From assembly GCA_902786595.1 (NCBI GenBank), contig CADADB010000018.1, forward strand, positions 1 through 47,508: 47,508 bases of DNA, given 5' to 3'. Below are positions 40,501 through 47,508 of the stretch, piece by piece (position 1 is the first letter of the stretch; each line of letters starts with the position of its first letter). The notes under the pieces are model-generated. The model made no database searches. It was not told the origin of the DNA and saw only the letters and a program-made list of their open reading frames with translations. Source of the stretch: an uncultured Bacteroidota bacterium. GTDB taxonomy: Bacteria > Bacteroidota > Bacteroidia > Bacteroidales > WCHB1-69. Both the position numbers and the translations under genes were made by a program.

Positions 40501-42015
40501 GACAAACAACAGTGTATCGAAACGGCTCAAAAGCACGCAACCTTGCGCATCGACGAGCGTCCGGACAATCGGCAACGAGAGACTAGAATACGAGCCGTAA
40601 ATGCTTTCCACCTCCGTATTCGTCAGCGCGGATGTAGAAGAAATGCTACCAATCTGATCTGTTTTGATTACCTGCTGGGTGGCAGAATCGGTATAGATCC
40701 AATGCAACGGGCGGGTATAGTACAAGTTACTGGAAGAGCAGGTGTACCATATACAGTGCTGTTGCGTTAAGGAGATCATTGTATCGCAGACCGAGGCGCA
40801 GGTGTCGGCCTCGAACTCCCCAAGACAAAAAACACTTTCCGTGGTATATGTATATAAACATGAGGGACTGGGCGGGGAGAATGTCAAGGTCTTGTACAAG
40901 GAGTCGTGGTGACATAAATCGCGCATCTCGAAACGGACCGTATGTCCATACAAATCGCAGTACCGGTGGGCAAAACCTAATGTATCGCAGTAGTAATCAT
41001 AGGTATTTAAAACGGCATATCCGTCAATCGGAAGCCACGAAGAAGTGTCAGATTGGCCGGCTGCGTCAGTATGAATGAATCGATATTGGAAAATGCTATC
41101 AAAAAGGGTATAGTCGTAATAGTTATAGACGCCCTTGGTACTGTAATACTGAGCACTGAAACACACCGTGTTGGAATCGTAAGGATTATTCGTGTTGAAA
41201 TTGAGGTTTCCGACAGTTACATTATTCAATTCGACCGTATGGTGGAACACCAATGTATAGGAACACGCATCGTAGACTTCAATGCGGTAAACTCCGGCGG
41301 GAAGGTCATCAAATGTAAAATAATCCTTATAATCGGCATACAAAGAGTCATTCCCACTATGTTGTCGTTGATCAAAAACCACATGACGAATAGTATCCCC
41401 TTGTGCATCGGTAAAAATCACGGTATAGGGGAATTTACCTGCAGTGAGTTTCATCTGCACACGCCCCTGATTGACGCAGGGCAGCGCATACCGGTTCCCG
41501 CACTGCTCACGCCATACTCCGTTTACCATTAAGTTGTTCCCGGCAATTCCAGCCAGCATTGAAGCGGAAAATGGGTTGTATGTACTCGTAAGGATTATTC
41601 CATGCAGGGTGGTGTCCACCAGAACCGGAACCTGAACAGTTCCCATTTGTACCATCACATATCCTGAAACACCGATGTCATAGGTTCCCACGTCAACGGT
41701 CAGGATATGGCTATCACTATAGAAGACACTATTGTAAAGTTGGTTCTTGTAATGGTAGTGTAGATTGGTAATGGGATACGCAACTGAATCCACAGGATGG
41801 TGCAACGAGTCGTCGGTCTGGATGACATTTCCCTGCCCGTCATACAAGATGACAACGGCCTGGCTGTTGTTGAAACAGTCACCCACCACGGTATCAACGA
41901 CAACCGTGTATGGGAAAGCTTGCTGCTGAGCCGTCAACAAAACACAAGAGAATATGACAGCGGTCAAACAAGCAAACCGTTTCAGAAAGACGATATGCGA
42001 TATAATCCATTTCAT
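37543..42015 (-). CDS. giant T9SS type B (gliding-motility-associated C-terminal) protein
   Basis: 1490 residues. A signal sequence (FLKRFACLTAVIFSCVLLTA) is followed by about 1350 residues of Cys/Tyr/Ser-rich beta-sandwich repeats without recognised catalytic motif. Examples of recurrent units are VVCDSTANIGSVIVRAINGS, ICIGDTVMLSS, VCAGDTVQLDIS and VICEGREMVMGSHHYADEGT, PKD/SprB-like surface repeats. The C-terminal domain (LYLPNAITPGKSDGLNDVF ... FELYIYNRWGELVYSA ... NNIYNYIIRLTDKNG) is the CHU_C/T9SS type B sorting signal. It is likely a long surface adhesin. Codon usage is more AT-rich than the neighbouring metabolic genes. Confidence 0.92.
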   Translation of the reverse strand: MKWIISHIVFLKRFACLTAVIFSCVLLTAQQQAFPYTVVVDTVVGDCFNNSQAVVILYDGQGNVIQTDDSLHHPVDSVAYPITNLHYHYKNQLYNSVFYSDSHILTVDVGTYDIGVSGYVMVQMGTVQVPVLVDTTLHGIILTSTYNPFSASMLAGIAGNNLMVNGVWREQCGNRYALPCVNQGRVQMKLTAGKFPYTVIFTDAQGDTIRHVVFDQRQHSGNDSLYADYKDYFTFDDLPAGVYRIEVYDACSYTLVFHHTVELNNVTVGNLNFNTNNPYDSNTVCFSAQYYSTKGVYNYYDYTLFDSIFQYRFIHTDAAGQSDTSSWLPIDGYAVLNTYDYYCDTLGFAHRYCDLYGHTVRFEMRDLCHHDSLYKTLTFSPPSPSCLYTYTTESVFCLGEFEADTCASVCDTMISLTQQHCIWYTCSSSNLYYTRPLHWIYTDSATQQVIKTDQIGSISSTSALTNTEVESIYGSYSSLSLPIVRTLVDAQGCVLLSRFDTLLFVRDTSSVERPFSWNITSYVYSSCYGESSVSVYENPTPFPLFRDSVVVRLIESPLYDKYNFTATYAQGEWTIVKDDTVNNDATIVAQGMNVTIRNNGLPGGLYIFVCETVCGIDTLQINISNSYYTTWEWIEDPVYHTEQECNDLLVFPIAGRYRQYSYYINSNVSNDVPEITWHDYSPSIVLLSGEIGGYSTTSTSMNVPFRFTIPGDYVIKMYFWGCDEYAKIDTIHFVRVRVDFEKAYAVVCDSTANIGSVIVRAINGSSPYTYKVYSQPDMHGSLLGTNQSGLFYDIPMQLGQEMSVYVIDSCENSYYINIVAMSIDQSQLLWFEGGQPNPGICIGDTVMLSSLPFNNYITSLWSGPENFTATGEHISFYAADTSSSGWLVVELLNTGCATSIKDSLYLNVLCQPQVFISTLDTVCAGDTVQLDISALGNENVYFNLGRFYAGTQSLQPLSVSTHDTLSLFFPIETENLFWVSDLVDLYCPGYQSSDTIQVSPYPVSVMADSVSVSAENLMVCFGSDAMFTATSDLASPCILNWYDNDLLCVDLQQDTLHALGDASVYTIPELLVDTTLYMALWYQDNCPAHIGRMDLWMDMQNGTTVIQSGQGVRLYDSGGDENPYSNNETLTHTFQSPDVGFFLVRFHDLLISEGDTLFLYAADGSLVGSYTGSTLPADLTILSNTLTFKFVSNPWGNSSGWSLDILIPSALGEVSASVVHFFDTLTTSICQTDELFSFPPFSQIDISDTGLLQLDTLLTSIMGCDSSISLTINVLPVKSSVVDTVICEGREMVMGSHHYADEGTYICNFTAENGCDSVVTLELGVIGSSTEIVSSEDDFCEHYSTILSLSDMVDDYNWSTGEHSPFIEVQSPGTYTVTAHYQGCEIKAYYFINTCLWELYLPNAITPGKSDGLNDVFCLLEDQKFWIEDFELYIYNRWGELVYSAQDKNFKWDGTVNGQIFPNNIYNYIIRLTDKNGRLLFYKGFITTLG

Positions 42016-42052
42016 TACCCTTAATTATGCATTGTGCTTTGTGAATTATGAA

Positions 42053-44350
42053 TTACTTCAGTATCACCCTCACTCCAACGTACCCCATGATTCCCGTAAC
42101 CGGCTTATACACCATCGTGGCGTCGAAATATTCGCCGAAGGGGTTCTCGGCCTGCACGATCGGGTCCTTCTGCTTGACGTTGAGGAGGTTTTCCGCGCCG
42201 GCATAGATCTCCCACTTGCGGAACTTCTTGGTAATCTGCGCAGCGAGCAGACAGTAGGGTTTCGAGACTTCGGGACGGCGGTACGGCTCGGGGTTGCTCT
42301 GCGTGTTGGGCAGCGGCATCGGACCGTAAATCTGGCAGTTGAGGTTGAATTTCCACTTGTCGTACGGGGTGCTGTAGTTGAGATTGACTAGCGCCTTGTG
42401 CGGACTCATCATGTCCTTCTTCCGCATCACACCCTGGCGCATGTAACGGACATCGTTATAGCGGTAGGCCAACAGGATCTCAAAACGCTGCAACGGCTTA
42501 AGGGTCAACTCGACCTGCGCGGAATGCGAGCGCGAGCGGTTGTGATAGCCGTTGTATTCGCCGTTCAAGGCATAGTAATGCACCGCATGGACATCCTGAT
42601 CCAAATCCACAATCATCTGCTGCACAAAGTAAGTGTAGAAATAATCGACTGCCAACGAAGCTTTTCCACCTGGCATATTGAACTGCCAAACCGCACTTGC
42701 TCCGGCGTTCCAAGCCTCCTCAGGACTGGAATGTCCATCGAAATGGAGGGTGCGCGAGGAGAGCATCAAAGACTGGTTCTCAGCGAAGAAATGGGCGTTG
42801 CGGTAGCCCTTGCCGGCAGATGCGCGTAACGACAGATCCTTGGTGGCCTGCCATTTAAGGTGCACTCGCGGCGTCCAGAAGAGCTGGTTGACACTTGACC
42901 ACAACGAGGAATACTGTTTGTCGCGTACCATATTGTAATCCAAGCGCATACCGGCCATCACCACCAATTTCGGGTCTATGATATAGGCATATTCGGCAAA
43001 AACACCGGGAATCAGATCGTGGTGATGCGGTCTGAAATAATAATACAAATCCCCACCGTCCTCGTAGAGTTCATTCAAACAATCATACTGTAAACTGGCA
43101 CCTGCCGTCAGTTTATGTCGCTCGCTCACACCGAATTTATTGGAATACAACACATTAGCATACACACCATATTGGTCTCCACTATAAAGAGCGCCATTGC
43201 CGTAACGTGAATCCAGCCAATGTCCTGTAAAGGAGAGGATGGTGCCGATGCTCTCGTGCTCACCCTTCAACAGGAAACCATTTTTTGTGATGACATCCAT
43301 ACGTTTGTTATCGGAAATAAAACCGTACGGATCACTATAGCGATACTCAAAGCTGCTCGGCGTGAAGCCCATCTGCCCACCGAAACGGTTGTCCCACACG
43401 AAATCGATCATTGTGCGACCCTCCACCACGGGCGACTTGTAGTCCCACCGGTTCATCACATTGACCTGACGGCTGCGCGGGGCGTCCATGAAACCGTCGT
43501 GGTTCATGTCCATCTTCACAAATTGGTCGGCGAGGAATACGAGAAAGTTGGTGCTAACCTTGTCCTTCTTTCCCACGGGAATGCGGGTGTTCATGGCCAG
43601 TTCGCCCTTGCCCATCGAATTGGCGTAGAAGTTCATGAAGAAACGTTCCAAATTGGACTCCGGCTTTTTGTAATCCACATTAATCTGACCCGTGATGGCC
43701 TCGAAACCATTCACCACGGAGGATGTCCCCTTCGACAAGCTGATGGACTCCATCCACGAACCGGGGATGAAACCAAGGCCGAACTGGTGCGACAAAAGAC
43801 GAATGTAGGGCACGTTTTCCAGCAGAATCTGGCTATAGGTGCCTGCGAGTCCGAGCATGGAAATTTGTCTCGCTCCGCTCACCGCGTCGGGGAACTCGGA
43901 GTCGATGGCCACACTGCTCTCGAAACTTTCGGCGAGGTTGCAGCAGGCGGCACGACGCAGTCCTTCCGTCCCAATAACCTGGGTATAAATAGGTTGCACG
44001 GAGATATAGGAGCCGTCGCGAGCCACAATGCTCACCTCGTTGAGGTTATGGGCGGTATTCAGGAAGAAAGTCAGCCCATCTTGTCCGCGAGGGATCACCA
44101 TGGTGTCCGGCAGGAATGTCGGGAACGAGATGACCAGCGTGTCCGTCTTGGTGCGCGGGATGGAGAACTTGCCGGCCGCATCCGTATGGGTCCCTATGGA
44201 CGTTCGCGACCACTGCACGGCAGCATTCGCCACCGCAACCGTGTCACCGTTCTCCCCGATTTGGAACACCTTGCCCGTCAACGTGGATTGAGCACTCCCC
44301 CATCCCACCAGAGCCAACAGCACCCCAATCAGTACATACTTCCGCATCAT
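42053..44350 (-). CDS. TonB-dependent receptor
   Basis: 765 residues from the ATG at 44350 (MMRKYVLIGVLLALVGWGSA); the next ATG at 44347 is equally possible, and an upstream TTG at 44356 is rejected because it lies in the heptamer array. A carboxypeptidase-regulatory-like domain at about 20-100 (GKVFQIGENGDTVAVANAAV), then a plug with RRAACCNLAESFESSVAIDS and ISMLGLAGTYSQILLENVP, then a barrel ending in GYVGVRVILK. The conserved CCNL(A/S)ESFE motif marks a Bacteroidota receptor group often seen near metal-handling genes, so a metal complex could be the ligand; weak inference. No SusD gene adjacent; downstream of pspC. Confidence 0.88.
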   Translation of the reverse strand: MMRKYVLIGVLLALVGWGSAQSTLTGKVFQIGENGDTVAVANAAVQWSRTSIGTHTDAAGKFSIPRTKTDTLVISFPTFLPDTMVIPRGQDGLTFFLNTAHNLNEVSIVARDGSYISVQPIYTQVIGTEGLRRAACCNLAESFESSVAIDSEFPDAVSGARQISMLGLAGTYSQILLENVPYIRLLSHQFGLGFIPGSWMESISLSKGTSSVVNGFEAITGQINVDYKKPESNLERFFMNFYANSMGKGELAMNTRIPVGKKDKVSTNFLVFLADQFVKMDMNHDGFMDAPRSRQVNVMNRWDYKSPVVEGRTMIDFVWDNRFGGQMGFTPSSFEYRYSDPYGFISDNKRMDVITKNGFLLKGEHESIGTILSFTGHWLDSRYGNGALYSGDQYGVYANVLYSNKFGVSERHKLTAGASLQYDCLNELYEDGGDLYYYFRPHHHDLIPGVFAEYAYIIDPKLVVMAGMRLDYNMVRDKQYSSLWSSVNQLFWTPRVHLKWQATKDLSLRASAGKGYRNAHFFAENQSLMLSSRTLHFDGHSSPEEAWNAGASAVWQFNMPGGKASLAVDYFYTYFVQQMIVDLDQDVHAVHYYALNGEYNGYHNRSRSHSAQVELTLKPLQRFEILLAYRYNDVRYMRQGVMRKKDMMSPHKALVNLNYSTPYDKWKFNLNCQIYGPMPLPNTQSNPEPYRRPEVSKPYCLLAAQITKKFRKWEIYAGAENLLNVKQKDPIVQAENPFGEYFDATMVYKPVTGIMGYVGVRVILK

Positions 44351-44372
44351 TATCAATTATCAATTATCAATT
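44349..44372. repeat. heptamer array ATTATCA, three units
   Basis: Three perfect ATTATCA units plus ATT between the TonB receptor start codon and the pspC stop at 44371. Confidence 0.75.
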
Positions 44373-44574
44373 ACTCGTTGAGCATCTCGTTTTCCACCGG
44401 CAGGATAATCCAGCAGATCAGATAGAACCAGAATCCCATCGTGCCAAAAAGCAGCAGCAACACGAAAAGGATGCGCCACACGTTGGAATCCACATCGAAA
44501 TATTTGCCCAAACCACCGCAAATTCCGGCGATTTTGGAATCGGTTTTGCTTCTCATCAAAGTTTTGTGTGCCAT
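44371..44574 (-). CDS. PspC domain protein
   Basis: 67 residues. RSKTDSKIAGICGGLGKYFD is the PspC signature, followed by one membrane segment region (WRILFVLLLLFGTMGFWFYL) and a short acidic tail. In E. coli PspC belongs to the phage-shock envelope-stress response; stand-alone short forms are common in Bacteroidota. It precedes the TonB receptor by 20 bp and likely shares the promoter at 44643-44650. Confidence 0.9.
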   Translation of the reverse strand: MAHKTLMRSKTDSKIAGICGGLGKYFDVDSNVWRILFVLLLLFGTMGFWFYLICWIILPVENEMLNE

Positions 44575-44600
44575 AATACTATTGATTTGTTGGTAAATTA

Positions 44601-44642
44601 TTAGCTAATGGCTGTTGGCTTTTAGCTATTGGCTTTTGGCTG
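44601..44642. repeat. heptamer array TTGGCTT/TTAGCTA, six units
   Basis: Units TTAGCTA, ATGGCTG, TTGGCTT, TTAGCTA, TTGGCTT, TTGGCTG in the leader of pspC, directly downstream of its -7 box. Same family as 18469 and 30137. Confidence 0.85.
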
Positions 44643-44650
44643 CAAAAATA
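44643..44650 (-). promoter_or_regulatory. -7 box TATTTTTG for pspC
   Basis: The minus strand reads TATTTTTG followed by C, immediately next to the heptamer array at 44601-44642. Confidence 0.5.
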
Positions 44651-44676
44651 CAAATATTTTGCTGCAAATGGGTTGC

Positions 44677-44712
44677 AAAAAAAGCAGATGCGTGGGGTTC
44701 ACGCATCTGCTT
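44677..44712 (-). terminator. intrinsic terminator of the FISUMP protein gene
   Basis: A 13-bp perfect stem (44682-44694 with 44700-44712, five-base loop) followed on the minus strand by seven T. Confidence 0.92.
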
Positions 44713-44740
44713 GATTAAACGCTTCAAATACTACTCTGGA

Positions 44741-47508
44741 TTATTCAAAGGGTTCCTGCTCTTCAGGAGCAGTGATCTGCTTGCGGACGCATCTCACAGG
44801 ACGCAGGTCCGCCTTGGAGCTGATAATCTCTTGGACATTGTCGCAGTAGTAGGAGATCACCGCGCTAATCACCTGGGAAGCACCCGGCTGGGAATCAGAT
44901 TCCCAGAAGTATGCGTACAGGAGTCTGCCCTCGAACCGGCCGGCAGCACTGTTGTAGTGACCGCCTGCATGGGCGTTGAATCCAGTGTTCGGGTTCACGC
45001 CGTTCGCGCCGGGCAGCCAGTACTGCGGGTCGAAGTCCTTCAACAGGGAAGCGTTATCCCCGATGGCGGTTCTGAGCTGATTCACATCGGCCTGGCTCGG
45101 GACAGCCCAACCCTCAGGACAAGCACCTTGGATATACTCGCCGTTGCACTCATCCGTGAAGGTGGTCGGCATAGCATTGTTGTTGTCTTCCTCAACACCC
45201 ACGGCGGAGTACCAAGAGTAGAGGTAACCGTATGCATCCACGGTGGACTCGTCATCGTTGACCGGACGGTAGTTCTCTATATCGCCGCCTTCGTTGAGAT
45301 TGTCATCATAACTCGTATTACGAAGGTTCTCGGCCAACCAGCACTGTGAACCGATACGGGTCACCTGATAGGTATGACCCTGGTATTCGACAGGTTCACA
45401 AGGCGGGTAGTTCACCGTGACAGTCTGGTCGCAGGTAGCCAGTACAGTGCCACTTACATTATCGGTTACTGTCCAGATAACTGTATTTTCACCGAGTCCG
45501 ATTGTCGTGCCACCATTAGCAAGACTTGGGGTGACCGTGAACTGATCTGGTTCAACTCCCTCAGCGTATTCCAATTCAGGAGCTTCGAGCCAAACGATGT
45601 TGATGTAATCTTCACAGTCTTTCAGCGTGACACTCTGGGCCTCGCATGCGATGGTGACTGCAGGGGGTTCAATGATAAGAGTAACATCAAACTCAGGTTC
45701 ATAGTTAGCTTTAACATCCACGCCATCGGCATTCTCAACAGCAAAGCTACCGGGTTCTTGAATAGCTGCCATATCCATCATATAGAAGAACTGTCCATCA
45801 GTGCAAGTGTAGGTGCCAATTTCGGAACTTTCCGTGGTAACGGTACCACTGGTGAGATGATCAGTACCGACCAATCCCACAGCCGTCAATTCATTGTAAT
45901 AAGCAGAAAGGACAGCACCATCATAATGTTTGGTCTTGATGCCAGTAATTCTAAGTTTCTTCTTCGCAACCGTCACATCAAACGTCTTCTCGACTGGAGC
46001 ACAGCCATAGGTGCTGGTGGCGGTAACCGTTACCGTGTATGGTCCAACTGCCGTCGGGACACCAGAGAAGGTGTTCGTGGTTGCATTGTATTCGATACCA
46101 TCAGGTAACGTGGTGTAGGAAATGGTGGAGTTGGTGTTGGTCATCACAACCGGTTCGATGGTGTTACCGTAAGTGACAGTCTGTGTAAGCGGACTCAATG
46201 TTAGTGTCGGGAGCGGGTTGACTGTGACCGTGGCGGTAGCCGTGTTCTCACAGCCGTTGTCATCTGTTCCCGTAACTGTGTAGATGCCTGCTTCGCTCAC
46301 CGTGAGAGTTGCACCCTCGGTCGCATCCTCGTCATTCCACACATAGGTGCTAGCGCCGCTTGCCGTCAACGTGGCCGTTGCGCCGTCGCAGATGGAAACG
46401 TTCTCCGCATCAAGGGTGACATTAGGAAGCTCGTTCACCGTGATCGTCACGCTTGCCGTGTTCTCGCAGCCGTTGGCGTCGGTGCCCGTCACCGTGTAGG
46501 TGCCTTCCGCGTCAACCGTCAGAGTCGCGCCCTCGGTAGTTTCTTCGTCATTCCACACATAGGTTTCCGCGCCGCTTGCCGTCAACGTGACAGTCTCACC
46601 GTCACAGATGGCTACGAACTCTTCCGCATCGATAGTAACATCAGGAAGCGCGTTCACCACAACCTCTTTCTCACCTGTGCTGATACAACCGTCGGCGTCC
46701 GTAACCGTCACGTAGAACGTGGTGGTTTGGGGCATCTTCGAAACCGTGATGGATTGGGTAGTAGCATCATTGTAGCTCCATTGATAAGCAGTACTTTCAG
46801 GTGCGGACAACGTGACGTCTCCGTTTTCACAAACCTCGTCATCGCCCGTGATGGTCACGGTGCCGATCTCGCCCACTGTCACTTCCTGAGAAGCAGTAGC
46901 GGTACAGCCGTTGGCGTCAGTGACCGTCACCGTGAAGGTAGTGGTTTCGGTCAGGTTCTCTGCCGTGATGGAGTTTGCAGTCAGTTCGTTGTTCCATAGG
47001 TAGGACACGAAGTTGTCAGGAACTGTCAGCTGAACATAACCGCCGTAGCAAGCCGTCGTGCTGCTCGCCGTGATGTCCACCGTCGGTTTGGCCGGAATCG
47101 TCACTGTGGTAGTCTCCGTTGCGGAAGCACCGCATCCGTCCTCAACGCTCACCGTGATCTCGATGGTCTGCTCCTCATCCGTCTGGGCCACATAGCTTCC
47201 CGCTTCGGGAGTCTGGGTCGCAGAAACTATTGAACCGTCGCAGGCGACTGTGACATTATAGATAATTTCAGGGATCACATACTCGCAGGCGTGCGCAGCG
47301 TCATTCGCCGCCGTCGCCTCCGCAGCATTCAATTCCAATGTAGGAGCGGCGGGCGCACTGATTGTGTAGGTGTACGTCCAGTCGTGGCTGTTGCCAGCGC
47401 AGTCCGTGAACGTGTACGTGTACGTCACTTCGCCCTCGCAGTTCGGCGTCGCGCTCACCTCGGGGCCGGCGGGCTCAAGAACGGTGCCGCACGCATCCGT
47501 CACCTCGG
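44741..47508 (-). CDS. Ig-like repeat protein with FISUMP C-terminal domain (partial)
   Basis: At least 920 residues; the frame is open to the right edge, so the N-terminus is missing (a GTG at 47503 is inside the gene). HYR-like repeat first (VSATPNCEGEVTYTYTFTDC), then several Ig-like repeats of the type ICDGETVTLTASGAETYVWN ... GTYTVTGTDANGCENTA; two are nearly identical in DNA (about 46230-46430 and 46450-46650). An MBG-like domain (RITGIKTKHYDG) follows. The last 190 residues are a Fibrobacter-succinogenes-major-paralog (FISUMP) domain: YQVTRIGSQCWLAENLRNTS ... CPEGWAVPSQADV ... LRPVRCVRK. No T9SS sorting domain follows; FISUMP itself is the terminus. Probably a large surface protein. 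Confidence 0.9.
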   Translation of the reverse strand, partial: EVTDACGTVLEPAGPEVSATPNCEGEVTYTYTFTDCAGNSHDWTYTYTISAPAAPTLELNAAEATAANDAAHACEYVIPEIIYNVTVACDGSIVSATQTPEAGSYVAQTDEEQTIEITVSVEDGCGASATETTTVTIPAKPTVDITASSTTACYGGYVQLTVPDNFVSYLWNNELTANSITAENLTETTTFTVTVTDANGCTATASQEVTVGEIGTVTITGDDEVCENGDVTLSAPESTAYQWSYNDATTQSITVSKMPQTTTFYVTVTDADGCISTGEKEVVVNALPDVTIDAEEFVAICDGETVTLTASGAETYVWNDEETTEGATLTVDAEGTYTVTGTDANGCENTASVTITVNELPNVTLDAENVSICDGATATLTASGASTYVWNDEDATEGATLTVSEAGIYTVTGTDDNGCENTATATVTVNPLPTLTLSPLTQTVTYGNTIEPVVMTNTNSTISYTTLPDGIEYNATTNTFSGVPTAVGPYTVTVTATSTYGCAPVEKTFDVTVAKKKLRITGIKTKHYDGAVLSAYYNELTAVGLVGTDHLTSGTVTTESSEIGTYTCTDGQFFYMMDMAAIQEPGSFAVENADGVDVKANYEPEFDVTLIIEPPAVTIACEAQSVTLKDCEDYINIVWLEAPELEYAEGVEPDQFTVTPSLANGGTTIGLGENTVIWTVTDNVSGTVLATCDQTVTVNYPPCEPVEYQGHTYQVTRIGSQCWLAENLRNTSYDDNLNEGGDIENYRPVNDDESTVDAYGYLYSWYSAVGVEEDNNNAMPTTFTDECNGEYIQGACPEGWAVPSQADVNQLRTAIGDNASLLKDFDPQYWLPGANGVNPNTGFNAHAGGHYNSAAGRFEGRLLYAYFWESDSQPGASQVISAVISYYCDNVQEIISSKADLRPVRCVRKQITAPEEQEPFE
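46230..46650. repeat. two near-identical Ig-repeat DNA units
   Basis: Two tandem copies of about 216 bp inside the FISUMP protein gene, both encoding TYVWNDE, EGATLTV and VTGTD-NGCENTA blocks. Close DNA identity points to recent duplication or gene conversion. Confidence 0.75.

Noticed and set aside
44354-44356. TTG start codon for the TonB receptor
   Set aside because: It lies inside the ATTATCA heptamer array; two ATG codons at 44350 and 44347 follow in frame and precede a normal signal peptide.
1-47508. tRNA, rRNA or known riboswitch
   Set aside because: No cloverleaf-like segment, rRNA core sequence or recognised riboswitch motif was found by eye; a covariance-model search was not possible.

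Overview
The window looks like a chromosomal segment of a member of the Bacteroidota, most likely an uncultured Bacteroidales. Evidence: proteins with the C-terminal sorting domains of the type IX secretion system (T9SS), a protein with a FISUMP-type C-terminus, a GldH-like lipoprotein, TonB-dependent receptors with an N-terminal carboxypeptidase-regulatory domain, an N-terminally extended RNase H, and repeated -7 boxes of the Bacteroidota form TAnnTTTG in front of genes. No rRNA, tRNA, CRISPR array, transposase or integrase was seen.

Layout: 1-3.2 kb (minus) holds a small basic exported protein, an M23/LysM peptidase and an FG-GAP repeat protein cut by the left edge. 3.4-6.1 kb (plus) holds an MFS transporter and kbl. 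6.1-11.1 kb (minus) is an operon of a GH2 beta-mannosidase lipoprotein, an MBOAT O-acyltransferase and an SGNH-like partner. 11.1-11.6 kb is a non-genic spacer with a possible decayed gene. 11.6-16.7 kb (minus) holds a beta-helix T9SS protein, a nitroreductase and a carboxyltransferase-family protein without a biotin lysine. 16.9-25.2 kb is mainly outer-membrane and exported proteins (a signal-peptide protein, a TonB-type receptor, GldH-like, RNase H, a barrel protein plus lipoprotein pair). 25.3-37.5 kb (minus) is mostly housekeeping: fructose-bisphosphate aldolase, a three-gene membrane cluster, rel, a T9SS subtilase, dnaX split over two frames, a YgjP-like metallopeptidase, two small envelope proteins, a sirtuin and phosphofructokinase. 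37.5-47.5 kb (minus) holds a giant T9SS type B protein, a TonB receptor, PspC and a large Ig-repeat/FISUMP protein cut by the right edge.

The most unusual signal lies between the genes. About twenty gene borders carry short tandem arrays with a strict 7-bp period (two have 8 bp, one 6 bp). The unit sequence differs from place to place, yet several families recur at distant loci or in reverse complement. The arrays abut start or stop codons and in about eight genes actually supply the stop codon. They resemble in form the heptameric STRR repeats known from cyanobacteria; I know of no description in Bacteroidota. A second dispersed family consists of palindromes with GTAGAGAC arms between 21.3 and 25.3 kb; two identical 27-bp copies bracket a two-gene outer-membrane cassette.

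Two protein-level oddities stand out. dnaX stops after domains I-III and continues in the +1 frame at a site resembling the RF2 frameshift site (AGGAG-CGA-TAA-C), which could yield gamma and tau forms. The carboxyltransferase-family protein keeps a biotinyl-like C-terminal domain but has tyrosine where the biotinylated lysine should be. All functional statements come from reading motifs by eye; no database search was run.
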